Assembly (NCBI RefSeq): GCF_013626205.1
Contig: NZ_QHJE01000001.1
Span: 2,150,501-2,214,500, forward strand
Length of the DNA stretch: 64,000 nt
Direction: 5' to 3'
From: Hyphomicrobium methylovorum
GTDB taxonomy: Bacteria > Pseudomonadota > Alphaproteobacteria > Rhizobiales > Hyphomicrobiaceae
The notes under the pieces are model-generated. The model made no database searches and was not told the DNA's origin. It was given only the letters and a program-made list of their open reading frames with translations. Positions 29,556-39,223 of this stretch are shown here, in pieces. Within the stretch, counting starts at the first letter, position 1; each line of letters begins with the position of its first letter. A program made the position numbers and the translations under genes.

Positions 29556-32500
29556 TTAGTGTGCTGCGGCTGCTGGCGGATCGCCGGGTGTGATTGTTGT
29601 TTCGTCAGCTCTGTGCTGCGGCGCCAATTTGCGGACCAGAACGTAGAATACCGGCGTGAATATCAAGCCGAAGAGCGTCACGCCAAGCATGCCGGAGAAC
29701 ACGGCCGTGCCGAGCGATTGGCGCATTTCGGCACCCGCACCCGATGCCAGCACGAGTGGCACCACGCCCAGAATAAATGCCAGCGACGTCATCAAGATGG
29801 GCCGCAAGCGTGTGCGGGCCGCTTCGACGGCTGCCTCGGCGCGGGTCAGGCCCTGATCTTCACCCTGCTTGGCGAACTCCACAATCAGAATTGCGTTCTT
29901 CGCCGCGAGGCCGACAAGCACGATGAGTCCGATCTCGACGAGAATGTTGCGGTCGAGCCCGGCTATGTTCACGCCGATCATTGCCGCGAGGATGCACATC
30001 GGCACGATCAGAATGACGGCCAGCGGAAGCAGCCAGCTTTCATACAGCGCAGCTAGCAGCAGGAAGACGAACACAACCGAAAGCGCGAAGGCGAAGATCG
30101 CCGTGTTTCCGGCGAGCTTTTCCTGCAATGCAATTTCGGTCCATTCGAAGCCGAAGCCTGAGGGCAGAACATTCTCGGCGATTTTTTCCATCGCGGCGAT
30201 GGCTTCACCGGTGGAATAGCCGCGCTGGAGCTGCACTTGAACTTCGGCTGCCGGATAGAGATTGTAACGCGGCACGCGGTACGCGCCCGTTGTGTCCTTG
30301 AAGGTGGCGACGGAGCCAATCGGCACCATTTCGCCGGTCGCGTTGCGCGTCTTCAGGTTCTCCACGTCATGCAGCGAGAGTCGGTACGGGTTGTCCGCTT
30401 GCGCAGTGACGCGATAGGTGCGGCCCAGGATGTTGAAGTCGTTGACGAACGCGGAGCCCATGTAAACGGACAGCGTTTCGAAGACACGGCTGATCTGGAC
30501 GCCGAGCTGTTCGGCCTTTGTGCGATCGATGTCGGCATACACTTCGGGCGTGCGCACGTTGAAGAGCGTGAAGGCCTGAGCGACACCAGGATTCTGCGCC
30601 GTGGTTCCGGCCATGGCCCAAGCGGCGCCTTCGAGCGCGGGGAGACCGCGTCCGCCCTTGTCTTGAACGTAGCCCTTGAGGCCGCCGCCCGTGCCGATGC
30701 CAGGAACCGACGGCGGCTCGATGACGAGCACGAATGCATCCTTCACGACCGCCATTTCCTGGCGCAAGTCAGCTAGGATCTTGTCTTTCGTCAGCCCGGA
30801 GTGAACGCGCTCTTCGAACGGTGCGAGGTTGACGAAAATGACGCCCGTGTTCGGCGCGTTGGTGAACGTTGCGCCGTCGAAACCGACGAATGCGACCGAG
30901 TTGCGAACGCCGGGGCGCGATAAAAGGATTTCACCAACTCTGCGCACGACCGCGTCGGTTCGCGTCAACGTCGATCCCGGTGGCAACTGCATCGCGACGA
31001 TCAGATAGGCGCGATCAAGCGAGGGAATGAGGCCAGTCGGAGTCGATGTCAGGCGGGAGTACGTCATGAAGACGAGGCCGCAATAGACGAGGATCAACAG
31101 CAACCCGACGCGGATCAGCTTCCCTGTTAGCCACGCGTATCCATGCGACAGCGCCGAGAACCCCCGATTGAAGCCGCGGAAGAATAAGCGAACCGGTGCG
31201 CCGAGGAAGCCAATGACCGAGCGGCGACGTTCGCTTTCCTTCTGATGAGGTTTGAGCAGCAGGGCCGACATGGCTGGCGAAAGCGTCAACGACACGATGA
31301 GTGAGATGGCGGTCGATGCAGCGATGGTGATCGCGAACTGGCGGAAGAACGTGCCTTGCAGGCCCGTGATGAAGGCCGTTGGCAGGAACACGCCGATCAG
31401 CACGAGCGAGATTGCGATCAGCGCGCCACCGACTTCGTCCATTGTCTTATGGGCGGCGGCTTTGGGGCTGAGGCCTTGTTCGATGTAGCGTTCGACGTTT
31501 TCGACGACGACGATGGCGTCGTCCACGACGATGCCTATGGCGAGGACCAAGCCGAACAACGAAAGCGTGTTGAACGTGATGCCGACGGCACTCATCACAA
31601 AGAACGTGCCGATCAACGAAACCGGAATAGCCAAGATCGGAATGATCGCGGCGCGCCACGTCTGCAGGAATAGAATGACGACCAGAACGACGAGGAGGAT
31701 CGCTTCGGCCAGCGTTTGAACTACGGCGTCGATCGAGTACTGGATGAACTCGGTCGGATTATAGATGACGGTGTAGTCGAGGCCGGGCGGGAAATCCTTC
31801 TTCAGCGTTTCCATCTGCGCCTTGACGGCGGACGCTGTGGCGAGCGCGTTCGAGCCCGGCTTCTGGAAAAGAACCAATGCGGTCGCGTTCTTGTTATCGA
31901 GGTACGCGTTGACCGTATAATCTTGAGCGCCAAGCTCGACGCGGGCGATGTCGCGCACGCGGACGACCTGTCCGTCCGGCTCGGCGCGTACAACGATATC
32001 CTCGAACTGGTCGGGTGACGTGAGGCGGCCGAGCGTTTTGACGTTCAGCGTGAATGCGCCGTCGGACGTCGCGGGTGGCTGATTGATAGAGCCTGCGGCG
32101 ACCTGAAGGTTTGCGGCCTGAAGCGCTGCCACCACTTCGCCTGCTGTCAGTCCGCGAGCTGCGACCTTGTCCGGATCGAGCCAGATACGCATGGAATAGT
32201 CGCGTGCGCCGAAGACGTTGACGTCGCCCACGCCGTCGATGCGGGTCAGTACGTCCTTCACGTAGAGCGTGGCGTAGTTCGATATGTACTGCTGATCGCG
32301 CGACCCGTCCGGTGACGTCATATGCACGACCATCATCAGGTCGGGCGATGCCTTGCGGACCGAAATGCCGAGGCGGCGGACGTCTTCCGGCAAGCGCGGT
32401 TCAGCGACCGAGACGCGGTTCTGAACGAGAACCTGCGCCTGATCGACGTCGGTTCCCGGTTTGAAGACGATGCTGATCGTAACCTGACCATCGCCCGTCG

Positions 32501-32750
32501 ACTGCGAGCTGATGTAGAGCATGTTATCGACGCCGTTGACTTCCTGCTCGATCGGCGTGGCGACGGTTTCTGCGATCACCTGTGCGGATGCGCCGGGGTA
32601 AGTCGCGTGAATGCTGACGGTCGGCGGCGCGATTTCGGGGTATTCGGCGATCGGCAGGAAGCTGACCGAGATCAACCCGAGAATGGTGATGATGAGCGAG
32701 ACGACCGATGCGAAGATCGGGCGATCGATGAAGAAATGGGTGAGGCGCAT
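29556..32750 (-). CDS. RND multidrug efflux permease (AcrB/HAE1 type)
   Basis: 1064 residues, full length for a hydrophobe/amphiphile efflux RND pump. Twelve TM segments in two halves with large periplasmic loops; the proton-relay Asp pair is in VVDDAIVVVENVERY and the N-terminal FIDRPIFASVVSLI is typical. It works with the periplasmic adaptor encoded just upstream and an outer-membrane channel that is not encoded here. The C-terminus ends in a Pro/Ala-rich tail. Confidence 0.95.
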   Translation of the reverse strand: MRLTHFFIDRPIFASVVSLIITILGLISVSFLPIAEYPEIAPPTVSIHATYPGASAQVIAETVATPIEQEVNGVDNMLYISSQSTGDGQVTISIVFKPGTDVDQAQVLVQNRVSVAEPRLPEDVRRLGISVRKASPDLMMVVHMTSPDGSRDQQYISNYATLYVKDVLTRIDGVGDVNVFGARDYSMRIWLDPDKVAARGLTAGEVVAALQAANLQVAAGSINQPPATSDGAFTLNVKTLGRLTSPDQFEDIVVRAEPDGQVVRVRDIARVELGAQDYTVNAYLDNKNATALVLFQKPGSNALATASAVKAQMETLKKDFPPGLDYTVIYNPTEFIQYSIDAVVQTLAEAILLVVLVVILFLQTWRAAIIPILAIPVSLIGTFFVMSAVGITFNTLSLFGLVLAIGIVVDDAIVVVENVERYIEQGLSPKAAAHKTMDEVGGALIAISLVLIGVFLPTAFITGLQGTFFRQFAITIAASTAISLIVSLTLSPAMSALLLKPHQKESERRRSVIGFLGAPVRLFFRGFNRGFSALSHGYAWLTGKLIRVGLLLILVYCGLVFMTYSRLTSTPTGLIPSLDRAYLIVAMQLPPGSTLTRTDAVVRRVGEILLSRPGVRNSVAFVGFDGATFTNAPNTGVIFVNLAPFEERVHSGLTKDKILADLRQEMAVVKDAFVLVIEPPSVPGIGTGGGLKGYVQDKGGRGLPALEGAAWAMAGTTAQNPGVAQAFTLFNVRTPEVYADIDRTKAEQLGVQISRVFETLSVYMGSAFVNDFNILGRTYRVTAQADNPYRLSLHDVENLKTRNATGEMVPIGSVATFKDTTGAYRVPRYNLYPAAEVQVQLQRGYSTGEAIAAMEKIAENVLPSGFGFEWTEIALQEKLAGNTAIFAFALSVVFVFLLLAALYESWLLPLAVILIVPMCILAAMIGVNIAGLDRNILVEIGLIVLVGLAAKNAILIVEFAKQGEDQGLTRAEAAVEAARTRLRPILMTSLAFILGVVPLVLASGAGAEMRQSLGTAVFSGMLGVTLFGLIFTPVFYVLVRKLAPQHRADETTITPGDPPAAAAH

Positions 32751-32777
32751 CGGACTTTCGACGGTTGTTCGCTGAAA

Positions 32778-33971
32778 TTATTTCTGGGCAGTTTTTTCCG
32801 GCGGAGTGATCTTGCCGACTGTTGGCGCAACCTTGGTGCCCGGCCGGATTGCCGGGTTGGCCACGCCTTCAATGACGACCTGATCGTCTTTCTTGAGGCC
32901 GGATTTTATGACACGCAGGCCTTCGTAAAGTTGGCCGGGCGTAACGGGCGTTGCTTTGATGATGTTGTCGTTGCCGACGGTGTAGACGATCTTGAGCGCC
33001 TGATCTGAAACGATCGAGGTGTCGGGGATCATCAGTGCATCGACGTCACCTGCGTAGAGCGCGAGGCGGGCGAAGATTCCCGGCGTCAACAATCCGTCAG
33101 CGTTCTTGACGATGGCACGCCCGCGGAGCGTTCCGGACCGCTCGTTAAAAGCGTTGTCGACAAAGTCCATCGTGCCTTCGTGAGACCAATCGGTCTCGTC
33201 GGCGAGTTTGATGCGCACTGGATTGGCGGTGTCTCGTGATGACGCCCGCGCGCCGGACTGGCTGAGGCGCGTGTAGCGCATGTAGTCGGCCTCGGAGGCG
33301 TCGAACACGAAATGGATCGGATCGATCGAGACGATCGTGGCCATTAGAGTGGCGTTGCTTTGTCCGCCGATGACGAGGTTGCCTACGTCAATCTTCTTGT
33401 CCGAGATGCGGCCGGAGATCGGCGCGCGCACTTCGGCCCATTCGAGATTGAGTTCGGCCGATTTGAGCTGGGCTTCGGCGGCCATGACCGATGCTTCGGC
33501 AACACCCAGGCTCGATTTGCGCTGTTCGTAGACCTGCTCGCTCAACGCTCTCGATTCAACGAGCGGTGCGGCGCGTTCCAGATCGGCTTTCGCGAAAACG
33601 ACTTGCGCCTGTGCGCGCGATACCTCGGCCTTTGCTGCTTCGACGGCGATTTCGAACGGCCGCTTGTCGAGCGTGAAGAGCAGGTCTCCGAGCTTTACGT
33701 CCGAGCCTTCCTTGAAGTTGACCTGATCGATGTAACCGCTGACGCGGGGACGGAGCTCAACGCGCTGAACCGCCTCGAAGCGGCCGGAGTATTCGTCCCA
33801 TGTCTTGATGTGTTTTTGCAGCGGCGTAGCCACCGTCACCGGAAATGCGGGCGGCGCTTCTTGCGCGTTGACAGCGCCGATGTTGGTCAGTGCGAGGGTG
33901 GAAGCGACGAATGCGAAAGATCGCATGCGAAGTGAAAATCGCGATTGCTCGTGTCGTATCATCGGAACCAC
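32778..33971 (-). CDS. RND efflux periplasmic adaptor (AcrA/MFP family)
   Basis: 397 residues. A signal segment near the N-terminus (FAFVASTLALTNIGAVNA-Q) is followed by the barrel-sandwich (RVELRPRVSGYIDQVNFKEG), a coiled-coil hairpin (residues about 95-165) and the second half-motif (VRAPISGRISDKKIDVGNLV). It lacks a lipobox, so it is probably soluble periplasmic. It lies 27 bases upstream of the RND permease in one operon. A 16-bp inverted repeat lies 22 bases upstream of the start. Confidence 0.93.
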   Translation of the reverse strand: MVPMIRHEQSRFSLRMRSFAFVASTLALTNIGAVNAQEAPPAFPVTVATPLQKHIKTWDEYSGRFEAVQRVELRPRVSGYIDQVNFKEGSDVKLGDLLFTLDKRPFEIAVEAAKAEVSRAQAQVVFAKADLERAAPLVESRALSEQVYEQRKSSLGVAEASVMAAEAQLKSAELNLEWAEVRAPISGRISDKKIDVGNLVIGGQSNATLMATIVSIDPIHFVFDASEADYMRYTRLSQSGARASSRDTANPVRIKLADETDWSHEGTMDFVDNAFNERSGTLRGRAIVKNADGLLTPGIFARLALYAGDVDALMIPDTSIVSDQALKIVYTVGNDNIIKATPVTPGQLYEGLRVIKSGLKKDDQVVIEGVANPAIRPGTKVAPTVGKITPPEKTAQK

Positions 33972-33992
33972 ATGTCAGGAGTATAAGCGTGG

Positions 33993-34036
33993 AGCGGCAA
34001 GTTGAGACGCCTCAATGTAGGTCTCAGCTTGCCGCT
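33993..34036. promoter_or_regulatory. Long inverted repeat upstream of the RND operon
   Basis: Arms AGCGGCAAGTTGAGAC and GTCTCAGCTTGCCGCT pair over 16 positions (one G-T) around a 12-base loop. No T-run follows on either strand, so it is not a standard terminator. On the minus strand the near arm precedes a TATACT element (33980-33985). It could be an operator or leader hairpin controlling the efflux genes. Confidence 0.55.
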
Positions 34037-34113
34037 TCGTAGCATACCTAAATACCAGCGGCAGACACTTTCTCTTCAAAACCGCGGGTTTTCTGTGTGG
34101 TTCCCGATTAGAA

Positions 34114-35484
34114 TTAGAGCAGCGTGCCTCTCAAAATAAGCAGAGCGACGCTGAAGTAGATCATCAGCCCAGTGACGTCCACGAGCGTTGCAACGAACGG
34201 CGCGGACGCGCTTGCGGGGTCGAACCCGCATCTCTTCAAAATGAACGGAAGCATCGACCCTGCGAAGGAGCCGAAGGTGACGATGCCGACAAGACCCACG
34301 CCGACGGTCAGCGCCACGAGTTTCCAATGCTCGCCGTAGTCGAAGATTCCGAACTCCTGCCAAGCGGCGATGCGCACCATGCCGATGACTCCCAAGATGA
34401 CTCCGAGTGTCAAACCCGTTGGGATTTCGCGCGCGGCGACGCGCCACCAGTCGCGCAATCGGAGTTGCCCGAGTGCCAATGCACGAATGAGCAGCGATGT
34501 TGCCTGAGAACCGGAGTTGCCGCCGGAGCTCATAATCAGTGGAATGAACAGTGTTAACACGACGGCTTTCGCAAGCTCATCGGAGTAGTGCTGCATGGCG
34601 CTGGCGGTCAGCATTTCGCCGAGGAAGAGCGCGCAGAGCCAGCCTGCACGCTTTTTGATCATCTCGACGTAGCCGATTTCGAGGTAGGGCTCTGCCATGC
34701 CTTCGACGCCGCCGAACTTCTGCACGTCTTCCGTACTTTCGGCGAGGATCGCGTCGATCACGTCGTCGAAGGTTACGATGCCCAATATGCGATGGCGCGC
34801 ATTGAGCACGGGAACGGCCAAAAGGTCGTGGATCGAAATGAGCCGCGCAACTTCTTCTCGATGGGTATCGGGTTCGACCCAGATGGGATCTCGGTCGGGC
34901 GCGACATCCATGATCAGTTGATCTGGCTCGCTGGAGACAAGCTGGCGCAATCCGACGACGCGGATCAGTTCGCGCGAAATGGGATCGAGAATGTAGATCG
35001 CATAGACCGTTTCGCGCGTGTGTTCGACTTCGCGAATGTGCTTCAGCGTTTCGGCTACGGTGTATGTCGATGGGACGCTGACGAACTCGGTCGTCATGAT
35101 ACTGCCGGCCGTACCCTCGGGATACGCGAGCAGCAGCTTCAGGGATTGCGCGGTTTCAAAATCGATGCGGGAGAGCAAAAGCGTGCGGTCTGTGCCGTCA
35201 AGCAAGCGGAGCGTATCGGCGGCGCGGTCGGCCGACATGCCCTTCAGGACTTCGCCGGCCATTTCTTCCGGCAGTTCAAGGATCAGATCGCCGGCACGAG
35301 TCAGCTCAGGCCGGTCGAAGATGTCGACGGTCCGGTCTCGGGGAAGTTGTGAAAGGATAGCGGCGGCGGTTTCGAGATCGCACTCATTGAGTTGAGTGAT
35401 GATATCTGCGTCGTGCTCTTCGAGCAGTTCGACCAGCAGAATCGGATCTACATCTTCGCCGGAAGTGTAGTGGATTTCTTTCAT
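34114..35484 (-). CDS. mgtE: Magnesium transporter MgtE
   Basis: 456 residues. The N-terminal superhelical domain (LPRDRTVDIFDRPELTRAGDLI), a CBS pair (residues about 140-260, TTEFVSVPSTYTVAETLKHI and AVPVLNARHRILGIVTFDDV) and five C-terminal TM segments with the pore motif SGGNSGSQATSL are all present. MgtE is a Mg2+ channel gated by cytosolic Mg2+ binding to the N and CBS domains. I see no recognisable magnesium riboswitch upstream. Confidence 0.95.
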   Translation of the reverse strand: MKEIHYTSGEDVDPILLVELLEEHDADIITQLNECDLETAAAILSQLPRDRTVDIFDRPELTRAGDLILELPEEMAGEVLKGMSADRAADTLRLLDGTDRTLLLSRIDFETAQSLKLLLAYPEGTAGSIMTTEFVSVPSTYTVAETLKHIREVEHTRETVYAIYILDPISRELIRVVGLRQLVSSEPDQLIMDVAPDRDPIWVEPDTHREEVARLISIHDLLAVPVLNARHRILGIVTFDDVIDAILAESTEDVQKFGGVEGMAEPYLEIGYVEMIKKRAGWLCALFLGEMLTASAMQHYSDELAKAVVLTLFIPLIMSSGGNSGSQATSLLIRALALGQLRLRDWWRVAAREIPTGLTLGVILGVIGMVRIAAWQEFGIFDYGEHWKLVALTVGVGLVGIVTFGSFAGSMLPFILKRCGFDPASASAPFVATLVDVTGLMIYFSVALLILRGTLL

Positions 35485-35756
35485 TGCTCACCTCTCGATC
35501 CGCCGTCAGAACGGATCGTGGCGAGCCTATCGATGATCAGGCCACGAGCGTCGACGGCTGGCAAGTTCGACTACTACTGTCGCTTGACAAGGTTTGAGTT
35601 CCTTATAATCGCGGCGCCCGAAATCTCGGCCGCCACGCTGCTCCAATGAGCCTATCGCTTTAAATAGTCAAGGCGCGACAAGTGATGCAGGAACCAGCGC
35701 AGTGGAGCGTTGCTCCAGCGTTGTTCATGCGCGTCACAAGTGGGTGCTAGGGCGGG

Positions 35757-36221
35757 TTAGAGCCCCAGTTCGGAGAGGCCGGGATGGTCGTCCGGGCGGC
35801 GGCCAAGCGGCCAACGGAATTTGCGATCGGCTTCCTTGATCGGCAGATCGTTGATGCAGGCGAACCGGCGCTGCATCAGGCCGGAGGCATCGAATTCCCA
35901 GTTCTCATTGCCGTAGGAGCGGAACCAGTTGCCGCTGTCATCGTGCCATTCGTAGGCATAACGCACCGCTATTCGGTTATCTCCGAAGGCCCAGATTTCT
36001 TTGATCAACCGGTAGTCCAGCTCTTTCGCCCATTTGCGCGTGAGAAAGGCGACGATTTCGGCGCGTCCGTTGGCGAACTCAGAGCGGTTGCGCCAGCGGC
36101 TATCCGGTGTGTAGGCGAGCGAGACCTTCTCGGGGTTGCGGCTGTTCCAGCCGTCTTCCGCGAGACGTACTTTCTGGGTTGCCGTTTCTAAAGTGAATGG
36201 GGGAGCGATGACGTTGGACAT
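35757..36221 (-). CDS. DUF1348 family protein (NTF2/SnoaL-like fold)
   Basis: 154 residues. The segments [36 protein letters not shown] and [26 protein letters not shown] are diagnostic of the DUF1348 family, a cone-shaped NTF2-like fold. Function is unknown. It is a single leftward gene. Confidence 0.85.
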   Translation of the reverse strand: MSNVIAPPFTLETATQKVRLAEDGWNSRNPEKVSLAYTPDSRWRNRSEFANGRAEIVAFLTRKWAKELDYRLIKEIWAFGDNRIAVRYAYEWHDDSGNWFRSYGNENWEFDASGLMQRRFACINDLPIKEADRKFRWPLGRRPDDHPGLSELGL

Positions 36222-36269
36222 TGGATGCCTCCTTGGTTTTATGGGCGGATTTTTCCGCGGTTCTTATAC

Positions 36270-37244
36270 TTATTCACTACGTGGCGGGGTCGTGTTCGCA
36301 GTGCCTGGGACAGCTAAGCTCGGCACGCCCTCGATCGGCATGCGTGTGCGGTCTCGACGGTAGGCGAGAGCTCGCGGAAGCAGCAAATTGAGCGCCAGCC
36401 CTGACATGACCAAAAGGGCGGCTTCGATCTTCCAATATTGCAGCGGTTCGCCGAGCCATAGGGCGGATGCAGCGATGCCGAACACCGGCACCAGCAGCGG
36501 CATCGGAGCGATTTGCGCTACGGAATAGCGGGCGAGCAGCCAGCCCCAGACGGCGTAACCGAACAGCGTGTTGGCGATCGATTGATAGGCCACCGCGAAC
36601 CACGTTTTTGCGTCGGCGGATACGAGTGCTTGATGAATGGCGGGCCAGCCCTCGAAGGCGAGGGAGAGGGCGAACAGCGGCGGCACAGAAAAGAGACTGC
36701 CCCAGACAACATACGCGAGCATGTCTACGTTCGGTGTGGCGCGCGCGACGGTGTTACCGCCAGCCCACCCGGCGGCTGCTATCACGACGAGAACGAGGCC
36801 AAGTGTCGTCGTGGTTGCGTCGGTATGAACGAAAATTATCGCCATGCCGGTGACGGCGAGGCTCAGGGCGATGAGCTGAAACGGGCGTACGCGTTCGCCG
36901 GTCAGCAATGCTGCAAAACCAACGGTGAAGAAGACCTGCACTTGAACGACCAGCGATGCGAGTGCCGGGGTGATGTGCCCGTTCATTGCGATGAACAGGA
37001 TGCCGAACTGCACACCGCCGATCAGCAGTCCGTAGCCCGCCAGATTGCGCCACGGCACGGCCGGCCGCTTCAGAAAGAAGATGGCCGGAATAACCGCGAA
37101 GACGAAGCGCAGCGCGGCGAAGAGAAGGGGCGGAAGATGCTCGAGCCCGATGTGGATGACGACAAAGTTCGTTCCCCATATCGCCATGACAGCGACGGCA
37201 AGTAGGATATGGCGAAGTGGAACAGTGTCGCTCGCGGCGTTCAT
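36270..37244 (-). CDS. EamA family (DMT) transporter
   Basis: 324 residues with ten hydrophobic segments in two EamA repeats (first repeat WGTNFVVIHIGLEHLPPLLFAALRF). This drug/metabolite superfamily exports amino acids and other small metabolites such as cysteine or threonine. The last 25 residues are polar. A MocR-type regulator lies divergently two genes away, a common partner of EamA genes. Confidence 0.9.
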   Translation of the reverse strand: MNAASDTVPLRHILLAVAVMAIWGTNFVVIHIGLEHLPPLLFAALRFVFAVIPAIFFLKRPAVPWRNLAGYGLLIGGVQFGILFIAMNGHITPALASLVVQVQVFFTVGFAALLTGERVRPFQLIALSLAVTGMAIIFVHTDATTTTLGLVLVVIAAAGWAGGNTVARATPNVDMLAYVVWGSLFSVPPLFALSLAFEGWPAIHQALVSADAKTWFAVAYQSIANTLFGYAVWGWLLARYSVAQIAPMPLLVPVFGIAASALWLGEPLQYWKIEAALLVMSGLALNLLLPRALAYRRDRTRMPIEGVPSLAVPGTANTTPPRSE

Positions 37245-37284
37245 CCGGGCTCGGACCTTCCTCCGACTCAGGCGGTCTCCGCGA

Positions 37285-37731
37285 TTAGATGATCGCTGAG
37301 AGGGGTGCTGAACGGGTGGTTGATGGGGCGGCGCGCACGTCGCTCGGCTTCGCCAGTCCCCTGCGGGTTGAGAAGCCGTGCATGCCGTTCTTCCATTGCA
37401 TGCCGACGATGGTGCCTTTGATCGGCTGAAGCATCGCCAAGCTCAGGATCAGCGTCAACGGGAACCAGATGACGGAATGCACCCAGAACGGCGGATGGTA
37501 TGCCATCTCCAGCCACAGCATGCCACCGATCACGATATGACCCACGATCGACATGTTGATGTACGCCGGGAGATCGTCTGCGCGGTGGTGATACAATTCT
37601 TCGCCGCACACTTCGCAGTTGTCGACGACCTTCAGGAACTTACGGAAGAGACGACCCTCTCCGCAGTTCGGGCATTTGCACATCGCGCCGCGCTTCATGG
37701 CGGTCTTCAGGGTTGGCTCAGAGTCCATCAT
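37285..37731 (-). CDS. DUF983 family membrane protein with zinc-ribbon motif
   Basis: 148 residues from the ATG at 37731, with GAGGA seven bases upstream. An N-terminal zinc ribbon (CKCPNCGEGRLF ... CEVCGEEL) is followed by two TM helices. DUF983 proteins occur near cytochrome oxidase genes in some alphaproteobacteria; that link is not seen here. It is divergent from the MocR-type gene with a 90-base intergenic region. Confidence 0.88.
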   Translation of the reverse strand: MMDSEPTLKTAMKRGAMCKCPNCGEGRLFRKFLKVVDNCEVCGEELYHHRADDLPAYINMSIVGHIVIGGMLWLEMAYHPPFWVHSVIWFPLTLILSLAMLQPIKGTIVGMQWKNGMHGFSTRRGLAKPSDVRAAPSTTRSAPLSAII

Positions 37732-37783
37732 GACTTGTCCTCGGCGTTTCCATTGCATTGTCTGCATGGAAGATCTAAAGAGA

Positions 37784-37825
37784 ATTGTATGGCATTGCAA
37801 CGCGCCTAGTGACACGCTTGTATGG
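37784..37825 (+). promoter_or_regulatory. Candidate MocR-type operator (direct repeats)
   Basis: TTGTATGG occurs at 37784-37791 and again at 37818-37825, 34 bases apart (about three helical turns), the second overlapping the regulator's start codon. MocR proteins typically bind pairs of direct repeats in the divergent region next to their own gene. Confidence 0.4.
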
Positions 37826-39192
37826 ATTGGATACCTACAATTTCTGGACGGACCGGCCCGCTTTATCTGCGGATTGTCGGGGCGCTGTCTGATGACATTG
37901 CGACGGGGGTTCTGCACCAAGGGCAGAAGCTGCCGACGCATCGCAAGCTCGCTGAGGCGCTGGGTGTCGATCTGACGACCGTTACTCGGGCGTATAATCA
38001 GGCGCGCCACCTCGGACTGACGGACGCGAGGGTCGGTCGCGGCACCGTTGTACGAGGCAGCAGCGTTCCTGCTCGACAATCGGTATCGCCCAGCATCGAT
38101 CTTTCGATGAATATTCCACCGCAGCCGCTCGGCGTGGATTTCGGTGGTCGGCTGGCGAAGGTGATCGGCGAGTTCCGCACCGAAGCGACGGTCGATTCTT
38201 ATCTCAGCTATCATCCTGCGGGTGGAGCTGCAGCGGAGCGGCATCAAGCGGCCGAATGGCTGCGCAACTTCGTGCCAGATTGCAAAGGTGAGCAGCTCAT
38301 TATTGCGCCGGGAACGCAGGCGGCGCTCTTCGCTCTGCTGCTGATCTTGACGCCGCGAGGCTCAGCCGTTTTCACCGAAGATCTCACGTATCCCGGTTTC
38401 AAAGCGGCTGCCGCTGCGCTTGGACTACGTTTGATTGGCGTCGAGATGGATGAGCACGGCATGAAGCCGGAGGCGCTGGACGCCGCTTGCCGCGAACATC
38501 GTGCGCGCGTCGTCTATCTCATGCCGACGGTGCACAATCCGACGACGGCGACGATGCCGTTACAGCGTCGTCAACGCATTGCGAAGATTATCCGCAAGCA
38601 CGATCTGACGCTGATCGAGGATGATCCTTACGGATTTCTGGTGCCTGGCGTGGTGCCGCTGACGTCGTTGATCCCTGAGTGCTCTTATCTCGCTGCGAGC
38701 CTTTCGAAGTGCATTTCGCCGGGGCTGCGGACGTCACTGGTCGTAACGCCAGATCGCGCGAGTGCTGCTGCTCTTGCAGAAACACTGCGCGCGACAATCC
38801 AGATGTCGATGCCGCTGGTGACGGCGATTTCGGTGCGCTGGTTGCGAGACGGCACGGCCGACGCGATCATCGGCGCCGTTTCTGCCGAAGTGACGGCGCG
38901 CCAGGCGCTCGCGCGTGAAGCTCTCGCGGGCTACGATTTCCAGGGCCATCCCAACGGTCCCCACATCTGGCTCTCGTTGCCGGATGGACGATCGAGCAAC
39001 CGTTTCGCGGGGCAATTGCAGAAGCATGGGCTCGCCGTTGTGACGGGCGACGTTTTTGCGACGTCAGGAACGCCGCCGAGCGCGATCCGATTGGCGCTTG
39101 GTGCCGCGCGTAATCGGACACAGCTTCAGAAGGCCTTCGACATTTTGCGAGAAGCGCTCGCGACGAAGTCTGATGGCGCGCAGATCGTTTAG
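37822..39192 (+). CDS. MocR-type regulator (GntR HTH fused to aminotransferase-like domain)
   Basis: 456 residues. The N-terminal winged helix (LPTHRKLAEALGVDLTTVTRAYNQAR) belongs to the GntR family; the rest is a PLP fold-type I aminotransferase domain with the candidate PLP Lys in ASLSKCISPGLR and the Asp in EDDPYGF. MocR regulators sense PLP or amino-acid derived ligands. The divergent DUF983/EamA genes are the likeliest targets. An aminotransferase alone is excluded by the HTH. Confidence 0.92.
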   Translation: MDWIPTISGRTGPLYLRIVGALSDDIATGVLHQGQKLPTHRKLAEALGVDLTTVTRAYNQARHLGLTDARVGRGTVVRGSSVPARQSVSPSIDLSMNIPPQPLGVDFGGRLAKVIGEFRTEATVDSYLSYHPAGGAAAERHQAAEWLRNFVPDCKGEQLIIAPGTQAALFALLLILTPRGSAVFTEDLTYPGFKAAAAALGLRLIGVEMDEHGMKPEALDAACREHRARVVYLMPTVHNPTTATMPLQRRQRIAKIIRKHDLTLIEDDPYGFLVPGVVPLTSLIPECSYLAASLSKCISPGLRTSLVVTPDRASAAALAETLRATIQMSMPLVTAISVRWLRDGTADAIIGAVSAEVTARQALAREALAGYDFQGHPNGPHIWLSLPDGRSSNRFAGQLQKHGLAVVTGDVFATSGTPPSAIRLALGAARNRTQLQKAFDILREALATKSDGAQIV

Positions 39193-39223
39193 CTCATCGA
39201 TGCGCGGGATTTCTCGACGCGCT

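Noticed and set aside
35485-35756. Magnesium riboswitch (M-box) upstream of mgtE
   Set aside because: I could not find the conserved M-box core or a terminator/antiterminator pair on the minus strand.
37732-38247. Leftward extension of the DUF983 frame by about 170 codons
   Set aside because: It runs antisense through the MocR-type gene; the ATG at 37731 has a ribosome site and gives normal family length.
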